Shown: positions 16,890 to 24,401 of the stretch, one piece after another
Position numbering within the stretch: the stretch's first letter is position 1
Layout: every line of letters starts with the position of its first letter
From: Ruminococcus sp.
GTDB taxonomy: Bacteria; Bacillota; Clostridia; Oscillospirales; Ruminococcaceae
Direction of reading: 5' to 3'
Length of the DNA: 39,638 nucleotides
Assembly (NCBI GenBank): GCA_012718885.1
Contig: JAAYBK010000393.1
Location: 1-39,638, forward strand
Made by a program: the position numbers and the translations under genes
Notes under the pieces: model-generated
Told to the model about the DNA's origin: nothing
Seen by the model: the letters and a program-made list of their open reading frames with translations, nothing else
Databases searched by the model: none

Positions 16890-18003
16890 CGGTTATCCTG
16901 CCTCCGCTTATATGCAGGATCTTTCCCTTTATTTCGGGGAGAAGTGCGCCCTCATTGGGAGTTGTCAGAAATACCTGCATATCCTTTATCATATCCAGCA
17001 CGAATCGCTGTCTGTTCTCGTCAAGCTCGCCCATTACATCGTCCAGAAATACTACAGGAGCGTCCTTTGAACGCTTCATGAATATCTCTGCCTGTGCAAG
17101 CTTCATTACAAGGGCTGCGCTCTTTATCTGTCCCTGAGAACCGTAGTCCTTGGCGCTTACTCCGTTTATCTTTATGATTATCTCATCACGGTTCACACCT
17201 GAATGGGTAGAGCCGGTGCGGATGTCGTATTCTGAGGTATCCTGCAATTTTCTGTAATACTGCTCCTCCGCCTGACTGTCGGCAGGCTTTTCAAAGTCCT
17301 CCGGACGGAAAACATTTGAACGGTATTCCAGCTCAAGCTCCTCGTTTCCGCCTGATATTATCCTGTATAATCTGCCGCATATCCCGTTGATCTTTGAGAT
17401 ATACTCGTTTCTCATATAGGATATCATAGTTCCCTCATGGGCAGCCTGTCTGTCCCATATATCCAGCACTGATGCAGGAGAATTGCCCTGTGAAATATCC
17501 TTCAGAAGGGCATTGCGCTGGTTCATTATGGCGTTGTGCTTGTTCAGATGTACCACAAATACCGGATTAAGCTGTGAAGCAGCCATATCTATGAAGCTCC
17601 TCCGCTTTTCGGGAGAGCCCTTTATTATCTCAACATCATCAGGGATAAAGGCGATGCACTTGAAAACGTCGAACAATGCTCTCGTGCCCTTCTGCTTCAC
17701 ACCGTTAAGGTGGATATTCTTGGGCGAAGAGGCGCTTCTCGTCATCTCGAACTCTATTTTCTGTTCCCTGACGCTGTCCCTCAGCTTTATCTTTGAGGAC
17801 ATACGGCTGCCGTCAAGGCAGATGTAGTCCTTTTCCTTTGAGCCACGGAAGCTGCGGCAGCCGGAAAGTATCCACATGGCTTCAAGAAGATTGGTCTTGC
17901 CCTGTGCATTAGGACCGGCAATGATATTATACTTCGGATCGGGAGCAAAGGATATTCCGGAAAGATTTCTGAATCCGTCTATATCCGCATAGGTTATCCT
18001 CAC
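16855..18003 (-). CDS. recF: DNA replication and repair protein RecF
   Basis: A 382-aa SMC-like ATPase that helps load RecA at gapped DNA. Walker A is [14 protein letters not shown] near residue 30 (Ala in place of the usual Gly before QGKT), the ABC-type signature is [16 protein letters not shown] and Walker B is [13 protein letters not shown]. The start is GTG 18003, overlapping the yaaA stop codon (GTGA). The 3' end overlaps remB by 35 nt. Length is normal. Confidence 0.95.
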   Translation of the reverse strand: MRITYADIDGFRNLSGISFAPDPKYNIIAGPNAQGKTNLLEAMWILSGCRSFRGSKEKDYICLDGSRMSSKIKLRDSVREQKIEFEMTRSASSPKNIHLNGVKQKGTRALFDVFKCIAFIPDDVEIIKGSPEKRRSFIDMAASQLNPVFVVHLNKHNAIMNQRNALLKDISQGNSPASVLDIWDRQAAHEGTMISYMRNEYISKINGICGRLYRIISGGNEELELEYRSNVFRPEDFEKPADSQAEEQYYRKLQDTSEYDIRTGSTHSGVNRDEIIIKINGVSAKDYGSQGQIKSAALVMKLAQAEIFMKRSKDAPVVFLDDVMGELDENRQRFVLDMIKDMQVFLTTPNEGALLPEIKGKILHISGGRITDEKDSISSCGE

Positions 18004-18212
18004 TCTACTACCACTTCTTCTCCGCCGAGAGAAACTCTGTCGCCGGAGCGTATTTTCTTCCCTCTCATTGTGCAGACTTCGCCGTTTACCAGCACCTGTC
18101 CATCCTGAATGAGCTGCTTAGCCTCTCCGCCTGAACCTACCATGGACGTAAATTTCAGAAGTGCGTCAAGCTTTATGAATTCAGTGGTTATTTTTATAGT
18201 TTTCTCTGCCAT
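18000..18212 (-). CDS. yaaA: S4-domain RNA-binding protein YaaA (RlbA-like)
   Basis: A 70-aa protein consisting of one S4 domain: [56 protein letters not shown]. It is always near recF in Firmicutes and is implicated in ribosome or RNA function. AAGGGAG lies 7 nt before ATG 18212. It overlaps the upstream membrane-protein gene by 32 nt and recF by 4 nt. Confidence 0.92.
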   Translation of the reverse strand: MAEKTIKITTEFIKLDALLKFTSMVGSGGEAKQLIQDGQVLVNGEVCTMRGKKIRSGDRVSLGGEEVVVE

Positions 18213-18657
18213 ATAAACGCTCCCTTGGGATCTTTCGTGTTTTTCTTTCCTTTTTTCTGACTATATTATCCCTGTCAAGGTAATAGCTGTAGGCAAATTC
18301 CTTGTTCAGAGATGCAGCATACCTGAAAAGATAGGGATTTTCAAGGGTATATCTGTATGCGAATCCCACGCTGCGCTTTATCTTGCGGGCGATTATCCTT
18401 TCTGCGATCTTCTTTGAGATATATTTTGAGGCCAGCGCCGATACGATACCTATGACTATGAGCAGAACATCTACCCATATCCATGAGCTGTCAAAGTTCA
18501 TGTCTATCAGATCAAGCAGCTTTTCCGGTATATGCTTCCAGAAAGCTATCGCCAGTGTAAGAAGAAGCGCTGCTATAAAGCATACCGAGGAAATTATCCC
18601 GGTCATTACCGAAAATACCGTAGCGCCCTTGGCATGGCCATATATCCTGTAGATCAT
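18181..18657 (-). CDS. Uncharacterised two-helix membrane protein between dnaN and yaaA
   Basis: A 158-aa protein with two hydrophobic segments (about 12-38 and 60-82) and a long basic C-terminal tail ([19 protein letters not shown]). No family was recognised. It starts 1 nt after the dnaN stop codon with only a weak ribosome site and overlaps yaaA by 32 nt, so it is likely translated by coupling. Its position in the most conserved replication operon, together with its basic tail, makes it a candidate nucleic-acid- or membrane-associated protein, but that is inference. Confidence 0.72.
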   Translation of the reverse strand: MIYRIYGHAKGATVFSVMTGIISSVCFIAALLLTLAIAFWKHIPEKLLDLIDMNFDSSWIWVDVLLIVIGIVSALASKYISKKIAERIIARKIKRSVGFAYRYTLENPYLFRYAASLNKEFAYSYYLDRDNIVRKKERKTRKIPRERLYGRENYKNNH

Positions 18658-18658
18658 G

Positions 18659-19762
18659 TCAGTTCTTAAGCTGTATCGGCATTACAAGGAAGATATAGCT
18701 CTCGCCCTCAAGCGGAAGTATCTCTATTACCTTCATTGCGCCGTTGAAGCGGATGCGTACCTTATCTCCCTCGGCAGCTCTCAGAGCCTCCAGCAGGAGC
18801 TTGTTGTTGAATCCGATAGTAACTGTTTCCCCGGAAATATCTGCTGATATAGCATCATTGATCTTTCCTATGCCGGTCTTGCAGCTTATCTTCATAACTC
18901 CGTTGCCTACCTCGCAGCGGATAGGAGACTTGTTCTTGTCATCGATAAGCAGTGAGCAGCGTTCGAGACAGGTTGCAAAATCTCTTTTGCTGATGATGAC
19001 CTCTGTCTTGAATCCGTTAGGGATGCTGAGTTTGTAGTTGTGGAATGTTCCTTCAAGAAGTCTTGATATAACCACAACATTATCTATCTGGAATATGATG
19101 TGTCTGTCATTTGTGCATACCGTGCAAAGCTTCTCATCGTCGTCCTTTACGAGAGTTGATACCTCGATAAGAGCCTTTTTCGGAACTACGAAGTGGTACT
19201 GCTCCTTGCAGTCGGTGAGCTCGCTCCTGATAGCAAGGCGGAATCCGTCAATGGCTACCATATTGAAGCTGCCCTCGCAGATATCAAAAAGCTCACCTGT
19301 GAGAACAGGCTTGCTCTCGTTAGTAGATGTGGCATAGCTTGTCTGGTTTATCATTGAACGGAGAACTGTCTGCTTTACAGTGAAGCTTCTTTCTGTATCA
19401 ACTACCGGCAGCTCAGGATATTCGTCAGCAGACATTGCTGAGAAGCTGCACTGTGTAGCGTCGCAGGATATATTAATAACGAGATTCTCGTCAACATCAA
19501 ATGTGATATTTTCTCCGGACATACGTCTTGTGAACTCGCTGAAAAGTCTTGTGCCAACAACGAATTCTCCTGAGCCCTCTGTATCGGCCTTGATAGATGT
19601 GCGGATACCCATTTCAAGATTATATGCTGTAAGCTCAACAAGTCCCTCTGCGACCCTTACTTTTATTCCCTCAAGGGCTGCTATAGTTGACTTTGGAGAT
19701 ACGGCTCTGGATACGTTGCTTATAGCTTCGCTGAGTTCTGATTTGCTGCATATGAATTTCAT
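18659..19762 (-). CDS. dnaN: DNA polymerase III beta clamp
   Basis: A 367-aa sliding clamp with three repeated clamp folds, beginning MKFICSKSELSEAISNVSRA and ending EGESYIFLVMPIQLKN, the hallmark DnaN C-terminus. It tethers DNA polymerase III and many partners to DNA. ATG 19762 has GGAGG at 19773-19777; an in-frame extension further upstream lacks support. It follows dnaA by about 560 nt that include origin sequences. Confidence 0.97.
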   Translation of the reverse strand: MKFICSKSELSEAISNVSRAVSPKSTIAALEGIKVRVAEGLVELTAYNLEMGIRTSIKADTEGSGEFVVGTRLFSEFTRRMSGENITFDVDENLVINISCDATQCSFSAMSADEYPELPVVDTERSFTVKQTVLRSMINQTSYATSTNESKPVLTGELFDICEGSFNMVAIDGFRLAIRSELTDCKEQYHFVVPKKALIEVSTLVKDDDEKLCTVCTNDRHIIFQIDNVVVISRLLEGTFHNYKLSIPNGFKTEVIISKRDFATCLERCSLLIDDKNKSPIRCEVGNGVMKISCKTGIGKINDAISADISGETVTIGFNNKLLLEALRAAEGDKVRIRFNGAMKVIEILPLEGESYIFLVMPIQLKN

Positions 19763-19841
19763 TGGTCTTATACCTCCGGATATATAGAAAAATATATGAG
19801 AGCTGTCCTTCTGTCGCGGACAGTCTCCGGCCTCTCGTAAC

Positions 19842-19925
19842 AAGATATGATAAGCGATAGCGATATGATAAGAAAAGAATTATTTATAAAAGATAAGATA
19901 TGATTATTATTTTGTTGTTGTTGTA
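19842..19925. other. Candidate origin unwinding element
   Basis: An AT-rich block between the dnaA-dnaN box cluster and dnaN. GATATGATAAG occurs at 19844-19854 and 19862-19872 and GATATGATTA at 19897-19906. Reading the minus strand from dnaA towards dnaN, a trinucleotide-periodic tract CTACAACAACAACAA then AATAATAATCAT spans 19900-19925. This is where Bacillus has its AT-rich element and DnaA-trios, but the triplets here do not match the published trio consensus. Confidence 0.5.
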
Positions 19926-20063
19926 GAGGCTGTCTAAAAGTTGAAACAGGGAACGATCCTCTGTGATACGCCTAAAAAGCGTCCACATGAGGATGTTGTG
20001 AATTTTTTGAATTTGTTGGAAGCTCCGGCGGAGCTCGCTTTCAGTGTGGAATCAGTTAAATAC

Positions 20064-20306
20064 TGTTGAGTTGAAAGTATGTAAAAGTGGACAGATCTGT
20101 TGAATCGTTCCCCGACAGGGAGATCTTTCAAAAAGCTGTTGATTGTTGATAAAGTGATACTGTTCAAACCTGTCAGGAATAATTTTTTCATTGCCGGATA
20201 ATTTACGGCAGGAAGAGTGATAGTTCTTCAAAATATGATTCCACAGTGTTTTTAACACTGTGTTGAAAACTATGTGGAATCAACTCTTTCAACAGAGTTT
20301 TCAACA
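20064..20306. other. oriC: oriC box cluster, dnaA-dnaN side
   Basis: TGTTGA-type elements occur at 20064, 20098 (TGTTGAATC), 20137 (TGTTGATTG), 20144 (TGTTGATAA, complement TTATCAACA, one base from TTATCCACA), 20261 (TGTTGAAAA), 20286 (CTTTCAACA) and 20298 (TTTTCAACA). Related CCACA forms are GATTCCACA at 20237 and TGTGGAATC at 20273. A perfect 9-bp hairpin lies at 20242-20262 (CACAGTGTT / AACACTGTG). The cluster ends just before the dnaA stop codon. Confidence 0.65.
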
Positions 20307-20323
20307 TTTTAAACTTTCGTTGT

Positions 20324-21694
20324 TTAAACCTTGCTCTTATCCTTGATATCCTTGATAATGTCCTCCACAAGGTTCTTGAGGTTGGAATCCTTTTCCATTC
20401 CTTCAGAGATGCTTGTTACTGAATATACGATAGTGGAGTGATCTCTGCCGCCGAATTCAGTACCTATAGAAGCAAGAGGCATCTGTGTGATCTCTCTTAC
20501 TACATATATAGCGACCTTTCTTGCTATGGATATCTGTGCGGAGCGCTTATTTGAGCGGATATCGTCAGCAGATACGCCGTAAACTGTTGATACCTCAGAT
20601 ATGATCTTCTCAACTGTAATCGGGATAGGCTGCTCATCGGTAAGTACGTCACGGATAACGCTCTGTGCCATAGATATGGTTATAGGGCTTCCGGCGAAGT
20701 GATTGAGAGCTTTAAGGCGGACAACTGCGCCTTCGAGCTGACGGATATTGGATTTCAGGCGGTTTGCCATGAATTCAGCGACCTCGCTGGGCATTTTCAG
20801 TTCAAGGAGCTCAGACTTTCTGTTGATGATAGCAAGTCTTGTCTCATAGTCAGGAGCAGATATATCTGCGATAAGTCCGCCTTCAAAACGTGTGCGGAGT
20901 CTCTCCTCAAGGGTGAGCAGCTCCTTCGGCGGCTTATCAGATGTGATAACGATCTGCTTTCCCTCCTGGTGGAGCTTATAGAAGGTATGGAAGAATTCCT
21001 CCTGCATACGCTCTTTTCCGGCGAAGAACTGAACATCGTCGATGAGAAGTATATCGGCGTTGCGGTACTTGTCCTGGAAATTGGAGATATGGCTGGTATT
21101 AAGAGCATTTACCAGGTCACTTCCGAAGGTCTCGCTGGTAACATATACTATATTGAAATCGGGGTGGTTCTTTCTTACCTCGTTGGCGATAGCTGTGATG
21201 AGGTGGGTCTTTCCCATTCCGGAAGGACCGTAGATGAAGAGAGGATTATAGTCCGGTACAGATTTCTCTCCGCAGTTCTTTGCCACTGATTTACTGCAGG
21301 CAAGTGCAAATTCGTTGGAACGTCCTTCTATGAATGTATCGAAGGTATAGTCATAATTAGCAAATTTATAGGACTTTTCCAGTTCTGCGTGCTTCTTTTC
21401 GAGCTCGTCGTCAGTGGGTATCTTTATCTTTTCCGAATCATTATTTTCTACATTTATGACAAGATCTATATTGAAGCCGATAACGTGAAGAAATGCATCC
21501 TTTAATATTTCATTGTATTTTGATACGATAATATTTTTCTGAAAGTCTGTAGGAATAGAGAAAACAGCTTCTGTGGGAGTGAAGCTTTCTGGCTTCATCT
21601 GATCCAGCCAGGTAGTCCAGGCGATTTCCGGTATTTTTTTATTTTCAAGGCAGTAATTCTTAACTTTTTCAAAAACTTCCTCAAACGAATTCAT
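20324..21694 (-). CDS. dnaA: Chromosomal replication initiator DnaA
   Basis: A 456-aa protein. Domain I (1-80) begins MNSFEEVFEKVKNYCLENKK; domain II is a short charged linker; the AAA+ domain III has Walker A GPSGMGKT (156-163) and Walker B LLIDDVQFFAGKE; domain IV carries the DNA-binding signature ARKVAIYVVREITQMPLASI and GGRDHSTIVYSV, which reads DnaA boxes. Domain IV looks normal, so the altered box consensus is not explained by an obvious motif loss. GGAGG precedes ATG 21694. Box clusters flank it on both sides, the bipartite arrangement of Bacillus. Confidence 0.98.
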   Translation of the reverse strand: MNSFEEVFEKVKNYCLENKKIPEIAWTTWLDQMKPESFTPTEAVFSIPTDFQKNIIVSKYNEILKDAFLHVIGFNIDLVINVENNDSEKIKIPTDDELEKKHAELEKSYKFANYDYTFDTFIEGRSNEFALACSKSVAKNCGEKSVPDYNPLFIYGPSGMGKTHLITAIANEVRKNHPDFNIVYVTSETFGSDLVNALNTSHISNFQDKYRNADILLIDDVQFFAGKERMQEEFFHTFYKLHQEGKQIVITSDKPPKELLTLEERLRTRFEGGLIADISAPDYETRLAIINRKSELLELKMPSEVAEFMANRLKSNIRQLEGAVVRLKALNHFAGSPITISMAQSVIRDVLTDEQPIPITVEKIISEVSTVYGVSADDIRSNKRSAQISIARKVAIYVVREITQMPLASIGTEFGGRDHSTIVYSVTSISEGMEKDSNLKNLVEDIIKDIKDKSKV

Positions 21695-21763
21695 GATTTA
21701 CCTCCGTACAAAAATTATAAATGAGTGAAAAAAACAACACTCTCCTATATTAATATATAGTAT

Positions 21764-21792
21764 ATTATAACATAAGGCTGTTTAAAATGCAA
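21764..21792 (-). promoter_or_regulatory. SigmaA-type promoter of dnaA
   Basis: Minus strand TTGCAT (21787-21792), 17-nt spacer, TATAAT (21764-21769), about 70 nt upstream of dnaA. The nearest box-like element is at 21830, about 40 nt upstream of the -35, so DnaA autoregulation is plausible. Confidence 0.7.
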
Positions 21793-21829
21793 GCGGTTTT
21801 ATATAATAAAGATTTAGAAAATACACCTC

Positions 21830-22051
21830 TTCTCAACACACAATTTGACATATTGTTGAAAACTCTGTTGAATTATAGTTTTACAGTGGAAAAGTGCCAT
21901 TGATCTGCTATACAAAAAGCATTGAAGCGTGTAAAAATTTGTGGATTTATTTTTAATTCCTGTTGATTCAACATATTTGTGCGATCTGTTATATACATAT
22001 ATCAACATTGAAAAATGTTTTAAACAGCAGTTTTCAACACTGTGTTGAGAA
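21830..22051. other. oriC: oriC box cluster, dnaA-rpmH side
   Basis: Box-like elements: TTCTCAACA 21830; TGTTGAAAA 21854 and TGTTGAATT 21866 in tandem with a 12-nt period; TGTTGATTC 21961 overlapping GATTCAACA 21965 as a palindrome; ATATCAACA 21999; TTTTCAACA 22031 and TGTTGAGAA 22043 facing each other. None is TTATCCACA. The rest of the 21695-22346 gap is AT-rich and holds the dnaA and rpmH promoters and no gene. Confidence 0.65.
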
Positions 22052-22221
22052 ATATTATGACAGGCGAATCAAAGCTGTACAAGCAATGCTGTTATCGGGG
22101 ATATTCCGCTTTTTTAAGCCTTTTCCCTGACAAAATGGTGAAAAAACTTCGTTGACATTTATAAGTATATTGGCAAATAGTATGAATTTAAGGGTTTTGC
22201 TGAAAAAATTTTAAAAAGCAC

Positions 22222-22250
22222 TTGACATATTCCCTTTTTTAATATATAAT
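22222..22250 (+). promoter_or_regulatory. Consensus sigmaA promoter of rpmH
   Basis: TTGACA (22222-22227), 17-nt spacer, TATAAT (22245-22250). The roughly 90-nt leader can form a hairpin from GGATCTGC (22282-22289) and GCAGAGATCC (22301-22310), with a 2-nt bulge. Confidence 0.88.
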
Positions 22251-22346
22251 GTTTAGGTGTAATGCAGAAATATGCATATCGGGATCTGCGCTTCAATGGA
22301 GCAGAGATCCTTAACATATCACTTGAGAAGAGAGGAGGATCTTATA

Positions 22347-22481
22347 TTGAAAAGAACATATCAGCCTAAGAAGCTCCACAGAAAGAAGGGGCACGGCTTC
22401 ATGAAGAGAATGGCTACTAAGAACGGCAGAAAGGTTTTAGCTCGTAGAAGATCTAAGGGCAGAGCAAGATTAACTCACTGA
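22347..22481 (+). CDS. rpmH: Ribosomal protein bL34
   Basis: A 44-aa, strongly basic protein. The N-terminus (M)[17 protein letters not shown] and the core [19 protein letters not shown] are typical L34. The start codon is TTG at 22347, with GAGGAGG at 22332-22338 (8-nt spacing). It is first in the rightward cluster. A strong terminator directly follows it, which should let L34 be made in excess over RnpA. Confidence 0.97.
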   Translation: MKRTYQPKKLHRKKGHGFMKRMATKNGRKVLARRRSKGRARLTH

Positions 22482-22488
22482 CGAGGCT

Positions 22489-22522
22489 GACCACAAAATT
22501 CTAAAATTTTGTGGTCTTTTTT
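22489..22522 (+). terminator. Intrinsic terminator between rpmH and rnpA
   Basis: A perfect 12-bp stem GACCACAAAATT (22489-22500) / AATTTTGTGGTC (22505-22516), 4-nt loop, then a T-run. It begins 7 nt after the rpmH stop codon; the downstream genes must rely on read-through or a separate promoter. Confidence 0.85.
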
Positions 22523-22550
22523 GTTAGTATGGTATGCTTATGGTATTATT

Positions 22551-22919
22551 ATGCTTTATACTGAAATTCTGAACGATAATAAGGACTTTCTTTTACTCTA
22601 TAAAAAAGGCAGATACTCCGCTTCAAAATACTCGGTCATTTACGTAAGACCAAACGGCAGACCCTTCAACCGCCTCGGTATCACTGCCGGCAAGAAGGTG
22701 GGCAACGCCGTTTCACGCAACAGAGCTAAAAGACTTATCCGCCTCGCCTATCGCCTTTACGAAAAGGATATGCCTATAGGTATGGATATTGTCATCGTTG
22801 CAAGAAGCAGGATATGTGAGATCAAGTCCCAGGAGTACTGCGGTTATATGGAGAAGTACGGCATTGCTGAGATCAACAAGATGTTCCGCAGCTTCAAGCC
22901 GTCCGGACAGGGAAAATGA
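22551..22919 (+). CDS. rnpA: Ribonuclease P protein component
   Basis: A 122-aa basic protein subunit of RNase P, which helps the catalytic RNA trim pre-tRNA 5' leaders. MLYTEILNDNKDFLLLYKKG is the usual N-terminus and the signature AGKKVGNAVSRNRAKRLIR is present. ATG 22551 is chosen by homology; no Shine-Dalgarno is visible upstream, unusual for this window. It lies 29 nt past the rpmH terminator and overlaps yidD by 4 nt (ATGA). Confidence 0.93.
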   Translation: MLYTEILNDNKDFLLLYKKGRYSASKYSVIYVRPNGRPFNRLGITAGKKVGNAVSRNRAKRLIRLAYRLYEKDMPIGMDIVIVARSRICEIKSQEYCGYMEKYGIAEINKMFRSFKPSGQGK

Positions 22920-23209
22920 GATATATCGCTCTTGGTCTGATAAAATTCTATCAGAAATGTATATCTCCCCTCTTCCCCGCTAAATGTAAATACTACCCGA
23001 CCTGCAGCAATTACGCTTTCGGTGCTTTCAGGAGATTTGGCTTCTTCAGAGGCTTTCTTCTTGCCGCCTGGAGGATACTCCGCTGCAATCCATGGTCACT
23101 GGGAGGGATAGATCCCGTTCCGGAAAAATTTACGTTCAGATATAAGAAGATAGACTATGCCTCTGTCCATAATAACAGCATGAGCAATGACGAAGACAAT
23201 AAAATGTAA
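22916..23209 (+). CDS. yidD: Membrane protein insertion efficiency factor YidD
   Basis: A 97-aa small amphipathic protein: KFYQKCISPLFPAKCKYYP, then TCSNYA, and RILRCNPWSLGGIDPVP are the conserved YidD motifs, with three Cys in the first half. It assists YidC-dependent insertion at the membrane. The start overlaps the rnpA stop codon. The C-terminal extension (HNNSMSNDEDNKM) is not conserved. Confidence 0.94.
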   Translation: MRYIALGLIKFYQKCISPLFPAKCKYYPTCSNYAFGAFRRFGFFRGFLLAAWRILRCNPWSLGGIDPVPEKFTFRYKKIDYASVHNNSMSNDEDNKM

Positions 23210-23221
23210 GAGGGATGAATA

Positions 23222-24379
23222 TTGAACGCACTTTATGATATCATCGGTATCCCCTTCGGATACCTTATGCAGCTTATCAATTATCTGGTCGGAAACTATG
23301 CGCTTTCGATCATCATATTCACTATCGTCACGAAGATCATCTTCCTGCCGGTAAACTATAAGACACAGAAGAACGCTGCACGTATGCAGCTGCTCAATCC
23401 TAAGCTTGAAAAGCTGAGGAAGAGCTACTCAAATAACCCACAGAGACTTCAGGAGGAGCAGCAGAAGCTCTATGTCGAGGAAGGCATCAACCCTATGGGA
23501 AGCTGTCTCCCCGCTTTCATCCAGATGTTCCTCGTATTCGGAGTCATCGACGTTGTGTATAAGCCTATCACTCACATCCTCCGTATACCTAAGGATGTAA
23601 GAAAACAGGCTGCTGAGATCGCTTCAAAGCTCCGTGTAGAGGAAATTGGAAGCAAGGGCAAATTCAAGTCCGGCGACCTGAGAAGTGAGCTTTATATCAG
23701 GGAAATGCTCGAAAAGCATTACGACGCATTTACCGGTCTCAGCCATAACTTTGCCGAGAGAGTTGACGACTTCTACAACAAGTTCACTTTCCTTGGCGCA
23801 AACCTTGCAAAGTATCCCTCACTTAATCCTGCTTCATGGAACAGTGAGACTATCGTTCTGGCTATGATACCCTTTATGGCTGGTCTTGCTCAGCTTATAT
23901 CATCTGTTTACAGCCAGATACACCAGAAGAAGGTCAATCCTAATATGCAGAATCCCGGATGCATGACTGCTATGATGTACCTCATGCCCCTGCTCTCTAT
24001 CTACTTTGCTTTCAAGCTCCCGGCAGGTATCGGTTTCTATTGGATATGGTCAGCACTCTTCTCATTCGTTATCACATTCGCACTCAATCAGTACTTCACA
24101 CCTGAGCGTACTGTTGCTATAAATGAGAAGGAAAAGGAAAAGGCTCGTCTCTATGCTGAAAAGCACCCTGAGAAGAAGACCTTCATGCAGAGAATGATGG
24201 AACAGCAGGAAGCTGCTAATCAGCAGGCCGGCGGTGCAAAGAAGAAGTCAAACAATGAAAAGACTTCTCGTTCAGAAATGAATAAGTATAACAGAGATAA
24301 GATAAAAGAGGCCAGAAAGCGTATGGCTGAAAAGTACGGCGACATCTATGATGAGTCCGACAATGATGATAATGATTGA
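23222..24379 (+). CDS. yidC: Membrane protein insertase YidC
   Basis: A 385-aa member of the YidC/Oxa1/SpoIIIJ family, inserting proteins into the membrane. Helices lie at about 17-38, 95-113, 205-228, 245-262 and 270-288. The conserved region NPMGSCLPAFIQMFLVFGVI is present. It has an insertion of about 80 residues (RIPKDVRKQAAEIASKLRVE onwards, about 125-195) between helices 2 and 3, and a basic C-terminal tail typical of ribosome-binding forms. No lipobox is evident. The start is TTG 23222 with GAGGG upstream; the nearby ATG at 23215 is out of frame. Confidence 0.93.
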   Translation: MNALYDIIGIPFGYLMQLINYLVGNYALSIIIFTIVTKIIFLPVNYKTQKNAARMQLLNPKLEKLRKSYSNNPQRLQEEQQKLYVEEGINPMGSCLPAFIQMFLVFGVIDVVYKPITHILRIPKDVRKQAAEIASKLRVEEIGSKGKFKSGDLRSELYIREMLEKHYDAFTGLSHNFAERVDDFYNKFTFLGANLAKYPSLNPASWNSETIVLAMIPFMAGLAQLISSVYSQIHQKKVNPNMQNPGCMTAMMYLMPLLSIYFAFKLPAGIGFYWIWSALFSFVITFALNQYFTPERTVAINEKEKEKARLYAEKHPEKKTFMQRMMEQQEAANQQAGGAKKKSNNEKTSRSEMNKYNRDKIKEARKRMAEKYGDIYDESDNDDND

Positions 24380-24401
24380 TTTTTATTAAGGAGGTATAAA
24401 T

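Noticed and set aside
22522-22549. Promoter-like TTGTTA-17-TATTAT with extended -10 just before rnpA
   Set aside because: Its transcript would start inside the rnpA start region (about 5 nt past the ATG), so it cannot express the full protein.
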